A stretch of 64,000 nucleotides of DNA from Muraenolepis orangiensis. Lineage: Eukaryota; Chordata; Actinopteri; Gadiformes; Muraenolepididae. A program made the position numbers and the translations under genes. Below, one piece after another: positions 1 to 14,604 of this stretch. The notes beneath the pieces are model-generated. The model saw only the letters and a program-made list of their open reading frames with translations, was not told the origin of the DNA and ran no database searches. The first letter of the stretch is position 1, and the number at the start of each line of letters is the position of its first letter. The stretch lies in NCBI GenBank assembly GCA_027704905.1, contig CM051015.1, positions 18,649,841 through 18,713,840 of the forward strand. Reading direction: 5' to 3'.

Positions 1-483
1 CCTTTGGCAGTAGAGTCGGTCCAGAGAGAGATGTTCTCCTGGAGACGTCGTCAGGAGAACACCCGGAGATGTTCTCCTGATGGTGTCATCATCAACAGGG
101 TCTCCTATACCCGGAGCTCAAGTGTCCAGACCCGTGTGGGGAACGTGGGGTTGTTATGACAACGCTATTTAAGCGTGCCGGGCACCAAGTGCATTGCTTC
201 GAGGCTGTCAAGACGGTTCAACTCCCCGGGCCTGAGGTAACACACAGACGTCGAGAGAAAGAGAGGCCAGTAGTGTGGGGGGCGGGGGGAAGAGAGAGAG
301 AGAGAGAGAGACCCCCGGTGGATCTTAACACACAGAGATGTTTGGCTGTACTACTCTGAACCCCGAGGTCATCGCAGCCTCAGAGGAAACTCTAGAGGAG
401 AGTCAAGTTACGACAGCATCACACACGGAGTGTGGAGGGATGGAAACAGTGTGTGTGTGTGTGGTTGATTTTTTCTGTGTGTA

Positions 484-637
<154 letters not shown>

Positions 638-759
638 GCAGGGTTACCAGAGTAACTGTTACCAGGATAACCGTTACCAGGGTAACCTTGGCGTTCCAGA
701 TCGCCAGCGGTGCAACTGCACATATTTACGACACGACCATGAGCACTATGAGCACTATA

Positions 760-762
<3 letters not shown>

Positions 763-807
<45 letters not shown>
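763..807. repeat. (AT)n microsatellite
   Basis: About 22 AT units. Confidence 0.96.
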
Positions 808-813
<6 letters not shown>

Positions 814-1606
814 TTTTATTATATATAAATTTACGTTTACATAAATCTACGTTTAAGGGTCGCTGGACAGGAATGTCAAGGACGCCAAAACATATTCACT
901 TCACTAAGATATGAAATCAGCCCAGAACCGCGTCCACGAGATGATTAATGGTTCTTCATTATTTCAGACCTCGAGTTCTGATTCCCGAACGGAACGTCTT
1001 CGCTCCATCCTCCAAGGAAAACAAACTGCACGTCCAATTGACGAGTATTAGGTTGCGCATACAAAAATATTTCCCAAGCCTGTTGTGTGATCTACTTCCT
1101 AAAAACCCGAACAAACCCTACAAAGTGAACCATCAGTGCCAGGGAGAACCCATCTGCAGTTTAAGAGTCTGAAGATATTTTCCCGGCGCCTGTTGGGCCT
1201 CCAGCTGGGCCTCCAGCCTCCCTCAGCCTCCAGCCTCCCTCAGCCTTAAAAACACCTCTGGGACGCCTCTCTGTCAGGACACACCCCCGTCGCTCTGCTC
1301 TGGCACGGACCATCCAACAGTAAGTGAGGACCAGAGGAGACCTTGCTCTGTCTGGAGATAACGCTGACAGGAATGTGACCGCTCTGCTGCTCAACACACA
1401 CTTAGCGGAACAGTACCCTGACACACACACAAACACACTCTGCCACCGTCCGCACAGGGAGCACACACACACACACTCGAATAACCCCAGAGTTGGTCCT
1501 GTTCCAAACATGAGGGTCCTCTGTGACCTAAACACTCTAGAAACCAGGACACCAGCCTGTGTTTGTTTAACATTTACATACACACACACACCTCCTATAT
1601 CCCCCC

Positions 1607-1768
<162 letters not shown>

Positions 1769-1872
1769 GTTCTGTGGGTCATAGGATGAGGGTGATGGTG
1801 TGGAATGCCACAGCAGACAAGAGGTTCACTCAGAGTCAGAGTCCTGCAGTATGTCTCAACAGACAAGACAAT

Positions 1873-1898
1873 AACACACACACACACACACACACACA
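1873..1898. repeat. (CA)n beside tanc1 exon 3 donor
   Basis: About 13 units; in the transcript it is a GT array starting about six bases into the intron. Confidence 0.95.
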
Positions 1899-1904
1899 AC
1901 TCAC

Positions 1905-2009
1905 CATTGTGTGTTGATTCCTTGCGGTCCGCTACCTTCTTCAGCGCGGAGACGAGGGCATCAGACGGAACACGGGGACCCTCCACATATTTAAGCTTTC
2001 TGATTGGTC
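1905..2009 (-). CDS. tanc1: tanc1 third coding exon
   Basis: This 105-nt exon completes glycine and encodes PIRKLKYVEGPRVPSDA, then LVSALKKVADRKESTHN plus one base, equivalent to GPVRKPKYVESPRVPGDA of human TANC1. The acceptor is GCCTGCAG|GA and the donor AATG|GTGAGT. Both splice sites are crowded by microsatellites (GA/CT on one side, CA/GT on the other). The next exon lies beyond the left edge. Confidence 0.93.
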
Positions 2010-2030
2010 CTGCAGGCACCAGGCACACAG

Positions 2031-2368
<338 letters not shown>

Positions 2369-2712
2369 GATAGGAGAGACAATGAAAATGAAAGAGAAAG
2401 ATGGGGGGGGGGGGGGGCAAAAAAAGAAAAGTTGTTGCTGGATTAATGTGTTCCAGATGGGTTAGAAGATGAGGCACCACAGCCCTAGTGGGACACACAC
2501 ATACACACACAGCCTTTCTACTATGCTCTGGAGACGGTTCTCAGTATAATAACAAACAGCTTGAAACGTCAGTAATTAGCCTCGCTCTGAACTTTAAATA
2601 TTCACAACATGAGAGCCCACAGACACATGGAGACCGCTGATATCTCCAGGTGTTGATCCATGGTCTCCTGGTTCCTCGTAACATCTCTTATATACAGTCT
2701 CCTAGTTCCTCT

Positions 2713-2876
2713 AGTCTCCTGGTTCCCCTAGTCTCCTGGTTCCTCTACACGTCTCCTGGTTCCTCTACACGTCTCCTGGTTCCTCTACACGTCTCCTGGT
2801 TCCTCTACACGTCTCCTGGTTCCTCTACACGTCTCCTGGTTCCTCTACACGTCTCCTGGTTCCTCTCCAGGTCTCC
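2713..2876. repeat. 20-bp tandem repeat (about 8 units)
   Basis: The unit is GTCTCCTGGTTCCTCTACAC, nearly perfect in the middle. Confidence 0.93.
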
Positions 2877-3221
2877 TCTCCAGGCATTAAAGAGAGCAAA
2901 GGAAGGTGAGTTGACGAGGCCGGGCTATGGAGGCCGGATGACGTATCTGGGACAGCGGGGCCCAGGACACCCTGCTCCATATAGATCCTTGCTGCAGACT
3001 ACCAAGGGCCCAGGGCTCGATGAGGTCGCTGCCATCTATGGATGTGCGAGTTAAAATGTACACGATGTTTTCACAGCCCTAAGGAGAGGAGGAGAGGGAT
3101 AGGAATGGACAGGACCAGAAGACATGGTGCACACATGGTGCGCTACAAGAACCATGATGTAGTCCAGCCTGGAGGAACTGAGAGGAGACTACAGTCACTG
3201 CGAGGGACCGACACCGACAGA

Positions 3222-3327
3222 GAGTGAGAGAGAGACAGAGAGAGAGAGAGAGAAGATAGAGGGAAAGAGAGAGACAGAGAGAGAACAGAGAGAGACAGAC
3301 ACACAGAAAGAGAGCAGAGAGCAGAGA

Positions 3328-3376
<49 letters not shown>
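3222..3376. repeat. GA/GACA compound array
   Basis: Purine-rich GA with GACAGA interruptions. Confidence 0.95.
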
Positions 3377-3768
3377 CAGTCCAGTAGTCTATCCTGAACC
3401 TGTCCCATTAGAGTGAAACCAGAGAGACAGAGAGCAAGCGGTGCCTGGGTCAGGTAGGGTTGAAGGTTGAAGAGTAAAAGTAATGCAATCCGTATGTTAA
3501 CTCACACAGGAACCTACAAAACAACCACCGGCTACACAACCGGCACGCTGTACCAGGGAGACAACCCTTCCCGTTACCCTCGGCAACACAGCGTTCTAAA
3601 GGATGGAGAAGGACCCGAGTACAGACGAGGGTTTGTCCTTAAAACCCAAAGCTCCTCGTCTCCCATAGGAACAGACTTTCATGTTCACCCCAGAGCCTTC
3701 ATCAACAGCCCCGTCTGTAATGTGGTCAGAGGTCGGGGTCAAAGGTGACGGGTAAGACGCACTCCAAG

Positions 3769-3875
<107 letters not shown>

Positions 3876-4027
3876 GTTCTCTTCTTTTAGAACCACACAC
3901 TCAGTCATTCTGTCTAGAAGCTTCCTGTCGCCAACTAAGAGTGAAAGTGGATCATAATCAAAATTGGTGTTCTACAGACCACCAAGTGAGAAAAATCTCA
4001 CAAAAGGAGAATGAATTGTCTATATTA

Positions 4028-4104
4028 CATATATGTATGTATGTATGTATGTATGTGTGTATATATATATATATATATATGTGTATGTATGTATGTATAT
4101 ATAC

Positions 4105-4141
<37 letters not shown>
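4028..4141. repeat. GTAT/AT/CA compound microsatellite
   Basis: Blocks of GTAT, AT, GTAT and CA follow one another. Confidence 0.95.
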
Positions 4142-5691
4142 TGTTACATAATAATGTTATATCTAGTTGATGTGTATTGTAGAGGACACATGACTGTTGG
4201 ACGATGTTGGGAAGCCATCGAGGAGGTTTCTTCACATTCCTTGGAGATGACTGGTCCTCAACGAGACACTGTTCTCCTCACCGGGAGGAAACCACTTCAA
4301 CAATAAGCCACTTTATGTCCCCAAATGTCACACAAAACTGAACCGACATATTCAGGCTCAGGAAAGTTTAACTGGACGTTAATATGCAACAGGGAGCTTC
4401 ACAGGAATGTGTGTCATGCGTGTCAATGAACTGAATCGCAAGTGGACTCTGGGACATATTATTGTATGGAATATATGTGTGCCATGGATTTGGAGCGTAT
4501 TGACTTAAAAAGCGGTCACACTGTGGGATTGTACTGTGACATAATTATACTGTGTTAACGTTTGCGTCTTGACACAAAGACCCTTCTCCAACTTCTCCGT
4601 TCCTCCAGGACTCCTCCTCCATCGTAGTCTGGACCGGGGTCTCTGAGAAGGGAAGAAGGGGAAGACCCTGGGGAACCAGCCGGCGCGGGGAGCCGCTGAA
4701 GAGTTCTAAAGAGTTCTGAACCGTCTGAACAGTTCACCTGTTGGCCCCTCGGCAGCTGTGGGCTTTTGTTTTCAAAGGCTCCTGTGTAGTGTCACAGGGT
4801 TGCTTTAAGTATCAGTATACGCCCAGGGACACCTCCGAGATGACCTCCAACCACCCGGAGAGAGAGAGCAGGGATAACTTGTACTGTGGGTGATTGTAGC
4901 AGACGAGGCTGCCGCTAGCCATTCAAATGGCTGCTTGAGGGCTCCTCCCGAAGACCAGGACACAGGGTGATGAGGAATCTGGTTTATTGCAGAGTTTTGA
5001 ATAAGGGTGAACAGAGCAGATGGTACATGCTAGAGCTGTCTTTCTCGAGTGTGTGTGGTGGAGGCTGCTTAAACCTCTGAGCCTTGATTAACAATGACCC
5101 ACAGGTGGGCAGCCTCACCAGCCATAGAGTAATCAGTCTGGGCGGAGGACAAATCCAACTAGAACAATACAGTTTTGCATCGTGTCTCATATAACGCCAC
5201 ACCTTATAAATGAGGAACCTGATGTATAGAGACGACCTAGGATGACGTTTAGCTTTTTTTGTAGATTGTTGAATAAATGTTACAGGGCGATGAAGACGTT
5301 CTCATCACTCAGAGTCTCGTTTAGACACCGTGTCAGGGAGGACTTTGTGTCATTCCAACAAAGCGTCCTTGGGACTTGGGCTCAACTTTAATGGGGTAGA
5401 AAAACAAGACAGGCTAATCCTGTGCTTCATCAAAACCTCCAGACTCTCACAGCGTCCCGCGGTCAGATGTCCAACATATTGCATTCACCTCCTGCGAGCT
5501 ATTTTCAACATTTCACCCTCCAAATCCAATATTTCATATCCATTAATTCTGTTTGACCTGCCAAATCAAGCGTCTATTTAAAAATTCTGCTCAATTAAAA
5601 ATCCAATTATTTCATATAATGATATTTTCATTCGTAATCATATGAAATATTCCCGCAAATCATATGAAATAACGCCACCCACTGGACACCA

Positions 5692-5793
5692 CCCAATCAG
5701 CATCCTATTGATAAAGCCACAACCAATCAGCAACCAATTGATAAAGCCACAACCAATCAGCATCCTATCGATAAAGCCACAACCAATCAGCAT
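5692..5793. repeat. 30-bp repeat with CCAAT boxes (3-4 units)
   Basis: Units of ATAAAGCCACAACCAATCAG then CATCCTATTG; each carries a CCAATCA word. In tanc1 intron 2. Confidence 0.8.
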
Positions 5794-6599
5794 AAAGAAG
5801 AATGTACAGCTAACGTATGTCAGCAGGAGGTCCTCCAATGAGCGTCAAAAGATGTTTCAGTGGAGGACGTTGAGGAGGATGTTCAACTCTCTCCCTCCAG
5901 TCCTCGTCTCCTTAGATGTTACGGAAATGAAGCAATCTTTGGACAATGGAGCACAAACTATAAAAAAAAAAGATAAAAGTAGAAAAGATTTTCATAGAAA
6001 TACGACCTACAGGACAGTCACTCCGTACCAATTAAAATAATGAGCTGCCAGGCAGAGCGATAAATATGATAAGGACTGGACTTTTATGTTCCTTCCAAGA
6101 TTTTATGTTCCCTCGAAGCCGGACAAAGGAGTGTGCCTCTAATTGTCTCCTGCATGACATCTGAATAACTCAAACGGATCAACAGTAAGACTGTCCTTCC
6201 TCATCCTCCAGGGTGGGAAACAACCAACCACCGTGCTGCTGGAGTGTATCCAACGGTGAACCGCTGAAGCGTCAACCAATCACAGTCAAGCATGAAGAGA
6301 CAGTCACAGTTCATCACCGATTATCAGACAGTGCAACCTTGGAGGACAACAGATGCTATGAGAGATGTTATGCTTCATCACGACCAGAGGGGGTCGCTGT
6401 GGAGTCACCCTGGTGTCACACCGCCGACCGCTACGCTAATGACCTAAATGCTCCTTGTTGTTGACACGCCTCATGGTGAGGTTCACATTTAAAAGAGAGC
6501 CTACCAACCCCTGAGTCTGTAGTGCTGATACATGTAGTAGTGACGTATCAACAGCCAGGCTGTAAAGCCGGGGTCCTGTTCCCCACATGTCCCACTGCT

Positions 6600-7075
6600 G
6601 TGTGTTGGTTCTGCTTTGTGGTGGTTGTGCTGTGTGTCGGTTCTGTTGTGTGGGGGTTCTGCTGTGTGTTGGCTCTGCTTTGTAGTGGTTCTGCTGTGTG
6701 GGGGTTCTACGGTGTGTTGGTTCTGCGGTGTGTTGGTTCTGCTTTGTCGTGGTTCTGCTGTGTGTTGGTTTATTTTGTGTGGTGGACGGTTCTGCTGTGT
6801 GTTGGTTCTGCTGTGTGGTGGTTCTACTGTGTGTTGGTTCTGCTGTGTGGGGGTTCTACTGTGTGTTGGTTCTGCTGTGTGGTAGTTCTGCTGTGTGGTC
6901 GTTCTGCTGTGTGGGGGTTCTACTGTGTGTTGGTTCTGTTGTGTGGTGGACGGTTCTGCTGTGTGGTGGTTCTGCTTTTTGTTGGTTCTGCTGTGTGTTG
7001 GTTCTGTTTTGTGGTGGTTCTGCTGTGTGGTGGTTCAGCTGTGTGGTGGTTCTGCTGTGGGGTGGTTCTGCTGTA
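6600..7075. repeat. 15-bp GT-rich tandem repeat
   Basis: Imperfect units of GGTTCTGCTGTGTGT and GGTTCTGCTGTGTGG. Period 15 produces three open frames of the CWFCV type, none a real gene. Confidence 0.88.
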
Positions 7076-8321
7076 GACTCGGACCATCAAAGTGGTTTGT
7101 GGTTCAGACATCTGTCACGCTCCTAATGAAGCCAGTGTTTCTCCTTGGTCCCCCGTGGTGTTCTCGTGAAGAGAACGATCGGCCGGTTCTTTCCACAATG
7201 CTGTAGATTATCCAATCGGTCAGGAAGTGACAGAAAAGCCACACAACACGGCCTCAATCTGAGTGTTGGTCTGGGAAACCGCTTCCTGCCAAACGAAAGG
7301 GAGATAAACTGTGGAACGACGTGCCTCTCGGACCACAACATGACGGTGTTCTGGTCCGCAGACTGTGAGAGTGGACCCCATCACGTGTCCCAAAGACGGT
7401 ACAACATGAACATAGGATGTAGGATTCTAATCCTGGTCTGAACACCCAAAAAAATAGAAACAACATCCACATAATCTGAGTTTCCCAACGAGTGCGGCCC
7501 CTTGGTTGGTTTAGCGGGGCTGAGAGAAGACAGCCTCCTGCTGGATGTGTTTATTAACTGGAGGTGTGAACTCTGCGGTTCTTCGCGCGTACCTGTGAAG
7601 GACGGCCACAGAGCCGGGCGTCCCCCCGGTCTCCTACCCACGCATCACGTCACTCCCCCCTCACCCCCTCACAAGCCTCATGGGACCGTGTGTGTTTAAC
7701 GAGTGTTCCTTCTCCCCCTCCCCCAGGTCCGTCTGACCTTCACGGACCCTCCGTCCGTCCTCTGGTGGGCGTCTCGCTGTCCTGGTTAAATGTGCATTTC
7801 ATCAGCGCTGCCTGCGATGGGTTGCAAACAACCGTGAAAACACCAATATGGCCTCAGGACGTTGTAAAAGAAAGGTGTGTTGCCTCTGTAATTGGACTTC
7901 AGCAGAATGACTGTGAGTCACATGGCTCACGAGTCACGGACACATTGTGTATTCTGTGGGCTACAGCTGTGGTTCAGTCTCATGCATGTAAAGCACAAGG
8001 CATAATTGCCATTGTACCATTTGAGTACCGCCGCTGTGAAATGAGTTGAAATCAGGCAGCACAATCATAACCCTCATTATAGAAATAAAGAGCGCAGCTC
8101 AGGGGAACATTTTGTGAAGTAATTGCAACGGCAAAGTAATTGTCTGTGATGATCAACTCAAATGAAAGGTGGTTAAATGTCCTTCCGTTACATCACATTC
8201 AAGCTCCATCCAAGTCGAACCCATGCGTCGGAGATCACGACCCAACCGGTGCAATACGTTCAGTTTCAACTCAAAACAACACAAGCACACAAATGTTGTG
8301 CCAGATGTTCACAGCCCAACA

Positions 8322-8489
<168 letters not shown>

Positions 8490-8714
8490 ATGCTAAAGAA
8501 CACATCAAAGCAGCCACCGCTATAAACAAACGGCCAGATAGTCCCCAGATGAGTCCCAGATGTGGAGACAAAGTGTTCACTTCAGGATGGATTTCAACCC
8601 TCATTGCCGCGTCTTTAGAAAACAAAGGCACAGGTTGAAACAACTTAGGAGACACAAAGATCCAGAGGCTTTGAAGACAGCAGTCGCTCAGAGTGTACTC
8701 AACACAGCAGAGAG

Positions 8715-8747
<33 letters not shown>

Positions 8748-9276
8748 AGCGCTGGGTGTAAACACACTCCCATTAAGAGGGGATTAAGTGTAAACATGTG
8801 GTGCTGCGGTCAGGACCACCACCCTGACGGAAGCTGATCAAACAGAGCGGGGGACCCAACACATCTCCTGATCCTCCTCCTTACTCCTCCTCCTCATTCC
8901 TCCACACTCCTCCTTGCTAAGGTTACAGCAGGGGATCCTGAGGGATCAAGCGGTATACTAGCTTCACTCCTGGAACGTGGCAGTAGGAAATATCCTCATG
9001 GTGCACTAATGATGCTGACCTGGGGTCAGACTGCAGAGCAGATATCATCTGTGATGACAGCAGCTGGCCCGCCTCTGTACCTCTATATCACGAGGCTCCA
9101 TAGAGGTAGAGCTGACCGAGATGAGGTCTGGGAGAGGGTGAGGTAATGGAAGGTGTAGTTTGACTACATCTCACTCCAAGACTAGCCTGCCCCACACACC
9201 TCTTAGCACACATCCATTTACACCAAGAACCAGCAGCACTTCTGCTCAAAAGACAGGAATACATTGACTCGTAAAG

Positions 9277-9770
9277 TTCCACTAGTAAAGATCCACGACA
9301 AGTAAAGATCAATAATTTGTAAAGATCCACGACTAGTAAAGATCCACGACTAGTAAAGATCAATAACTAGTAAAGATCCACGACTAGTAAAGATCCATGA
9401 CTAGTCAAGATCAATAACTTGTAAAGATCCACGACTAGTAAAGATCCACGACTAGTAAAGATCCACAACTAGTAAAGATCCACGACTAGTAAAGATCCAT
9501 GACTAGTCAAGATCAATAACTTGTAAAGATCCACGACTAGTAAAGATCCACGACTAGTAAAGATCCACAACTAGAAAAAATCCACGACTAGTAAAGATCC
9601 ATGACTAGTAAAGATCCACGACTAGAAAAAAATCAACAACTTGTAAAGATCCACGACTAGTAAAGATCAATAACTAGTAAAGATCCATGACTAGCAAATA
9701 TCCATTACTAGAAAAAAATCAACAACTTGTAAAAATCCACCACTTGTAAAGATCCACGACTAGTAAAGAG
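9277..9770. repeat. 17-bp minisatellite (about 28 units)
   Basis: The unit is ACTAGTAAAGATCCACG with AATAACTTG and GAAAAAAATC variants. Confidence 0.93.
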
Positions 9771-10310
9771 ATGAAGATGAGCTGAGGTGAAAGCATAAAC
9801 CCTTTTTTTATCAGAACATGTAAATATGTGGGCAAATGGGGTAATTCAACTGAGGTTATTAATCCATTGTTATTCAGCAAGTTCATAATGTGCCAATGCA
9901 GAAATGATGTGATTATATTTCCATATATTTGTTATATTGTTATTATTATATTTTATTTCTGTATGCTAATTTCTAATTCACTGGATTGTTTATTTTTCCT
10001 GCTTATGAGTTTTTAGCATACATACGCGTGTTAGTTTTTTCCCTTAATGTGTTAGTAGACCCTTTAATCCAAATCAACCCACGGTAAGCACAGAATAACT
10101 GATGGTGTAACTGGAGACAGCAGGGACCAAACCAGACACATAAAGAGAGAGTCGAACGCCACCTCTACACCACCCCGCCTCCTCCGCCCCATCCACAGAC
10201 ACACAGACGGCAGAAAACACATGTAAAGGAACATGATTAGAAAAATGCTATTTGTGGGTTTTTCTCTTCAACACTTTGTAACAGGTGAGAAGAGTAGTGT
10301 GAGCGGCTAC

Positions 10311-10526
10311 CTGGGGACCTCTTGCTGGCGGCCCGGAGGGGCAGGAGACAGTAGGACTGTCTGGGCAGGAGAGGCGAGGAGGGCAAGGACATGGACACTC
10401 CCTTGGCCAGGCTCAGCCTGAACACATCCTCCTGGGAGTAAGGCAGGGCCCCGGGCCCCTCCTGGGGCTGAGAGAACCCCTCGGACGGACCTCTCCTCTG
10501 GGCTCCGTGGCTGTGGTGGACATCAC
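10311..10526 (-). CDS. tanc1: tanc1 second coding exon
   Basis: This 216-nt exon encodes a Gly/Pro/Gln-rich stretch, then FRLSLAKGVSMSLPSSPLLP and RQSY, ending KRSP plus one base. The SLAKGVSMSLPSSPLLPRQS block is diagnostic for TANC1/TANC2. The acceptor is a tandem CAGCAG, so the exon may start at 10526 or 10529, with or without one extra residue. The donor is CCCAG|GTAGCC. Confidence 0.93.
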
Positions 10527-10694
10527 CTGCTGGGGAGAGACCCGGGAGAACAGCTGTTAGACCATGGAGGTGTTGAGGATGTTGTAGCTCTGCTACCGTT
10601 CTGGCGTATGAGTTACCGCACAGATGTTGTAACGTCGTGAGTTAATGGGGCCATGCAGCAGAGTGATGGATAGGCCCTAATTACCACTGCCTAC

Positions 10695-11352
10695 TAGGGC
10701 TGTACCCTAAAAGTGGACAAGTCGGATGGTCTTTCAGAGAGCCCAGAGTCAACTCAAATGATATTCAGTCGAACAACGAAGACGTTTATTTTAATGTGCA
10801 CTACAATGACCACATCAAATATAATACAGAGGCTTAAAATACAGTAATCCATTTAATCACGGGAAGGGTGACATCATTAATATTATTGGAAGTGGAGAAA
10901 AGGAAAAACTGGAGGAGCTGTGTATGTTAACTTAACGGCTTGTGTTCTGGAGGAGTATGTTAACTTAACTTAATGGCTTGTGTTCTGGAGGAGTATGTTA
11001 ACTTTACTTAATGTCTTGTGTTCTGGAAGAGCTGTGTATGTTAACTTAACTTAATGTCTTGTGTTCTGGAGGAGTATGTTAACTTAACTTAATGTCTTGT
11101 GTTCTGGAGGAGTATGTTAACTTAACTTAATGTCTTGTGTTCTGGAAGAGCTGTGCATGTTAACTTAACTTATTGTCTTGTGTTCTGGAGGAGTAGGTTT
11201 ACTTAACTTAATGTCTTGTGTTCTGGAGGAGTATGTTAACTTAACTTAATGTCTTGTGTTCTGGAAGAGTATGTTAACTTTACTTAATGTAAAGTATGTT
11301 TGTTAACTTAATAATTGTCGACTTGGAAAATTGTGTGTCGGGTACAGCCCTA
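10695..11352. mobile_element. MITE with TAGGGCTGTACCC inverted ends
   Basis: The left end TAGGGCTGTACCC and right end GGGTACAGCCCTA are perfect inverted repeats (13 bp). The flanking octamers CTGCCTAC and CTGCTTGT agree at five of eight positions and differ by transitions only, a plausible aged duplication. The interior is largely a 38-bp tandem repeat; no transposase is present. Confidence 0.7.
10918..11290. repeat. 38-bp tandem repeat inside a MITE (about 9 units)
   Basis: The unit has GTTAACTTAACTTAATGTCT then TGTGTTCTGGAGGAGTAT. It makes up more than half of the element 10695-11352. Confidence 0.92.
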
Positions 11353-14215
11353 CTGCTTGTCTATCATACATCCATTTGAAATATAAATAAATATACACCA
11401 TGAAATACAAACCATAACTAAATATGTGACTTTCTGACTCTTATTGTGCTGTCAAACCAAATACATATTCGGAGTCAGAAGGTTTTCCTCTGGCACGACT
11501 CTATGGAAAACAGATCCATGGGAATGTGAAGTGAAGCTGTGTCGTGATCATGGACACTCAGAGGTTGAGTCAGTGAGTTCCTCTTGGCATGAAGGCCAAA
11601 CGAAGGACTGTAAATAAGTTAAGATAACATGTGACTCACTGAACACACCGGTTGATAAGAAAGGTCCTGAAGAGGACCTCACTATCCAAACTGGGTAAAC
11701 CCATTTCACAAGCAATATCAAGTACTCCATTTCCCACAATGCCTCATAGTCCAAAGTGCTTCAACAAACAAAACAGTAGTACTCACTTAGTGAAGTATTG
11801 AAGTAGTGATATATTTAATACAGAGCAATATGCCAAGGGCACGATAGAATGGAGCCTGAAATTCCCCCCCGGGGAAGAGGAAAACAAGATATCAAAAACA
11901 TTAACAACCATACGTGACATAAATACATAAATAACATAACACATTAGCATGTGAAAACATCACAAATAGCATTGCTTTGGGAGGTAATTAACAGTTCAAG
12001 ATTCAGACCACGTGACCAGAGCTCGTTTGTCAGACCATGTGACCGGAGCTCATTAAGCAGCCGAATGCTTACTTGCTTAAGGATGTGACGCCTCTCAGTC
12101 CACATCCTGGGCGTGCTACACCTGGGCCACGGTGTACTGGTCTGTCGTGAGGTAATACTTGTTCTTGGTGTGTCGGTTTGTAACGCCGAATACAAAAAGG
12201 TCCATATAACTCTGAACGCAGGTACGGGTACAACGGTGTCAGCGGAGTTCTGTCCGCATTGAAAATGAGAGACGTAACGTACTCTACTCTACTCCTGAAC
12301 TCTTCCAGTAGGGCTGTCGTCCATCACGACAGGGGACAGACAGGAGTTTTCGTAGAGAAACGATCATGGAGCTTCGGGTTCACAGTAAAGTCTCCGGTGT
12401 TGTCAGCAAGGCTACGACGAGGCTAGGGTTTAAATTAGATAACCAAACATGTGAGGAAGTGCCCCGGAGCCGGTTCTCTGTACACACGATGGAGCCAGCA
12501 TACCGACACTGTGCTGCCCTGCAGGGTCTTCTGCTAACCAGGAGTCTGACAGCTCAGAGTCTGGGGAGAGCAGCATGCTTTGTACGCCACCTTCAATTGT
12601 AAAGAACATAATGAAGGTTTTGGATTTCTTCTTTCTTTTCTATGACTCAGACACATAAGAACCCGTTTAGCTGCTGTACTCGGGAGACAATAAGACCCAT
12701 TGGACATTTGAGACACGTTTTTTCTTCTTTTTCATTTTTTCCCCTAGTCGCTCCCATACTTTCAAATGGTCTGTTAAATCTGATCAGGTAGCCAATATAT
12801 TATATTTATTATTATTATTATTATACTCTTGTAAGCAATTCCACACCGAGACTTAAATACTGCACTGTCTCGAGCTTTAACCGGAGACTTTAATCACAGA
12901 AGGAAATGGTTCCACTGAGATCTGCAGACACCTTGGTTCTGCAAAAGACTGTGGCAAAAAAAAAAATACAAAAAAAAGCACCATAAATAAAGTCCTGCTT
13001 CCCGCAACGGAGACAGCCAGAAGCAAAGTCATCGATTCTGGGGCATCAAAGATCCCCCCTCCCTCATCAGGACCACAGATCATGTATGAATGGTCCACCT
13101 CTAATGGCACACGGCTCATGCGTCAGCAGTCCCCCCCCCCCCGGCTCCGTCGTTAGCGCAGATGTGGCGCACCACAGTAATGACGAGTTACGTTCTGTTT
13201 CCTCATGGCGGAGACCTCGGTACGATTACCGATGGATGGCAGCAGGCAAGGTTTTTTTTTTTTATTATTAAGGCCTGAGTGTTCGGGTGCTCGGTGAACT
13301 GTGAGCGTTGTCGGCCTTGGAACTAATCAGAAACAGAGAGTTGTTTTCCGCCGGCGCTCCACAGGGGGACAACACAGCCGTCCTGTGGGGTTTCCCCCAC
13401 AAAAAGGAGAATGCCAGAGACAGGAAACGGTCGGCAACCACGACACCTCTGGCCTCCCCCACAGACACATTGAAAGACTTGTAATGTCTGGTCACGCCCA
13501 CCGAGGACGACCCTTGACCCCCGGTGGGAACGGCTGGCATGAGATGGGCATTCATCACATGTACAGTACATCGCCGGGGTCAGCGTTGATACAGAAGGTC
13601 CTGCCCGCTTTCCAGCGCTGTGATCCATTATGAAGGAAACCCACGCACGGCTGATTCACAAAGACGGAGCCAGAGGACCTCAGAGGTCCGATAACGATGT
13701 GGTGTGACCGCACTACACCTTCCTAGTGGAGCGGGTCATTCACACAGAGACGTACTTAAAGGAGCTTGCTCAACAGGACACCTAATGCTTAACAAGGTTT
13801 CCTGCTAACTACTAACAGGGTACACATCACAGCTGCATCCGAGACCAAGACCAGTAAAACATGATGGAGATGTTATACAAGCCCACTTCAGGAGTATTGT
13901 ATTTTAAATGTGTGTCAAATGCCTCTGCTTCTTAATGAACACACTGACTTTTTTTTAGCCATTGTGTCATCTTTGGGAGAGTGATCACATTTGAAGCAAA
14001 TGTGTCATTCAATAAATTCTGAATCATTGAATACAAGTAAATATCAAATGTATTACCAACTGAAAGAGAGGGGTGAATAAAAACACCTCCATCCACAACA
14101 TCCTACGAAGTACAGGTAACTGAAACCATGGTAAACCCGTTCTGTTTCCCCTGGTTGATCTGGACAAGAGAGAGAGAGACCCTTGGAGCCCTGAGAGAGA
14201 GAGACCCTTGGAGCC

Positions 14216-14216
<1 letters not shown>

Positions 14217-14280
<64 letters not shown>
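14217..14280. repeat. (GA)n microsatellite
   Basis: About 32 units, preceded by two GAGACCCTTGGAGCCCTGA repeats. Confidence 0.97.
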
Positions 14281-14282
<2 letters not shown>

Positions 14283-14604
14283 ATTCATGCAGAACGTAGA
14301 GCTGTTATAAAGCCAATGAACCTAAACACTCCTGTATCACAATACAGCCATTGTGAGGCGGCCAGTAAAACGGAGGCCAGAGACTTGTGAAGTGAGAGGA
14401 GGGACGAGCTTCCTTTAAGGCGAGCAGGGAGTCAGTGAGTTGACACCTCCATCTTGTGCCAGGATGGAGGTGTAAACAAGCCAAGGACTCCATTGTGAAC
14501 GCTGAGGTACATACACATTCCGACTACACAGTGTTTTCTAGTGGGTCTTCCAGAAAATCATCGCAAATTAAGCTATTCTAATTCTGCAAAAAATATACCA
14601 TCTT

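Noticed and set aside
6522..7206. Cysteine/tryptophan-rich frames (CWFCV repeats) looking like a membrane protein
   Set aside because: They come from a 15-bp GT-rich tandem repeat.
13301..13633. Overlapping open frames of about 100 codons on both strands
   Set aside because: GC-rich sequence with no splice sites in phase and no family resemblance.
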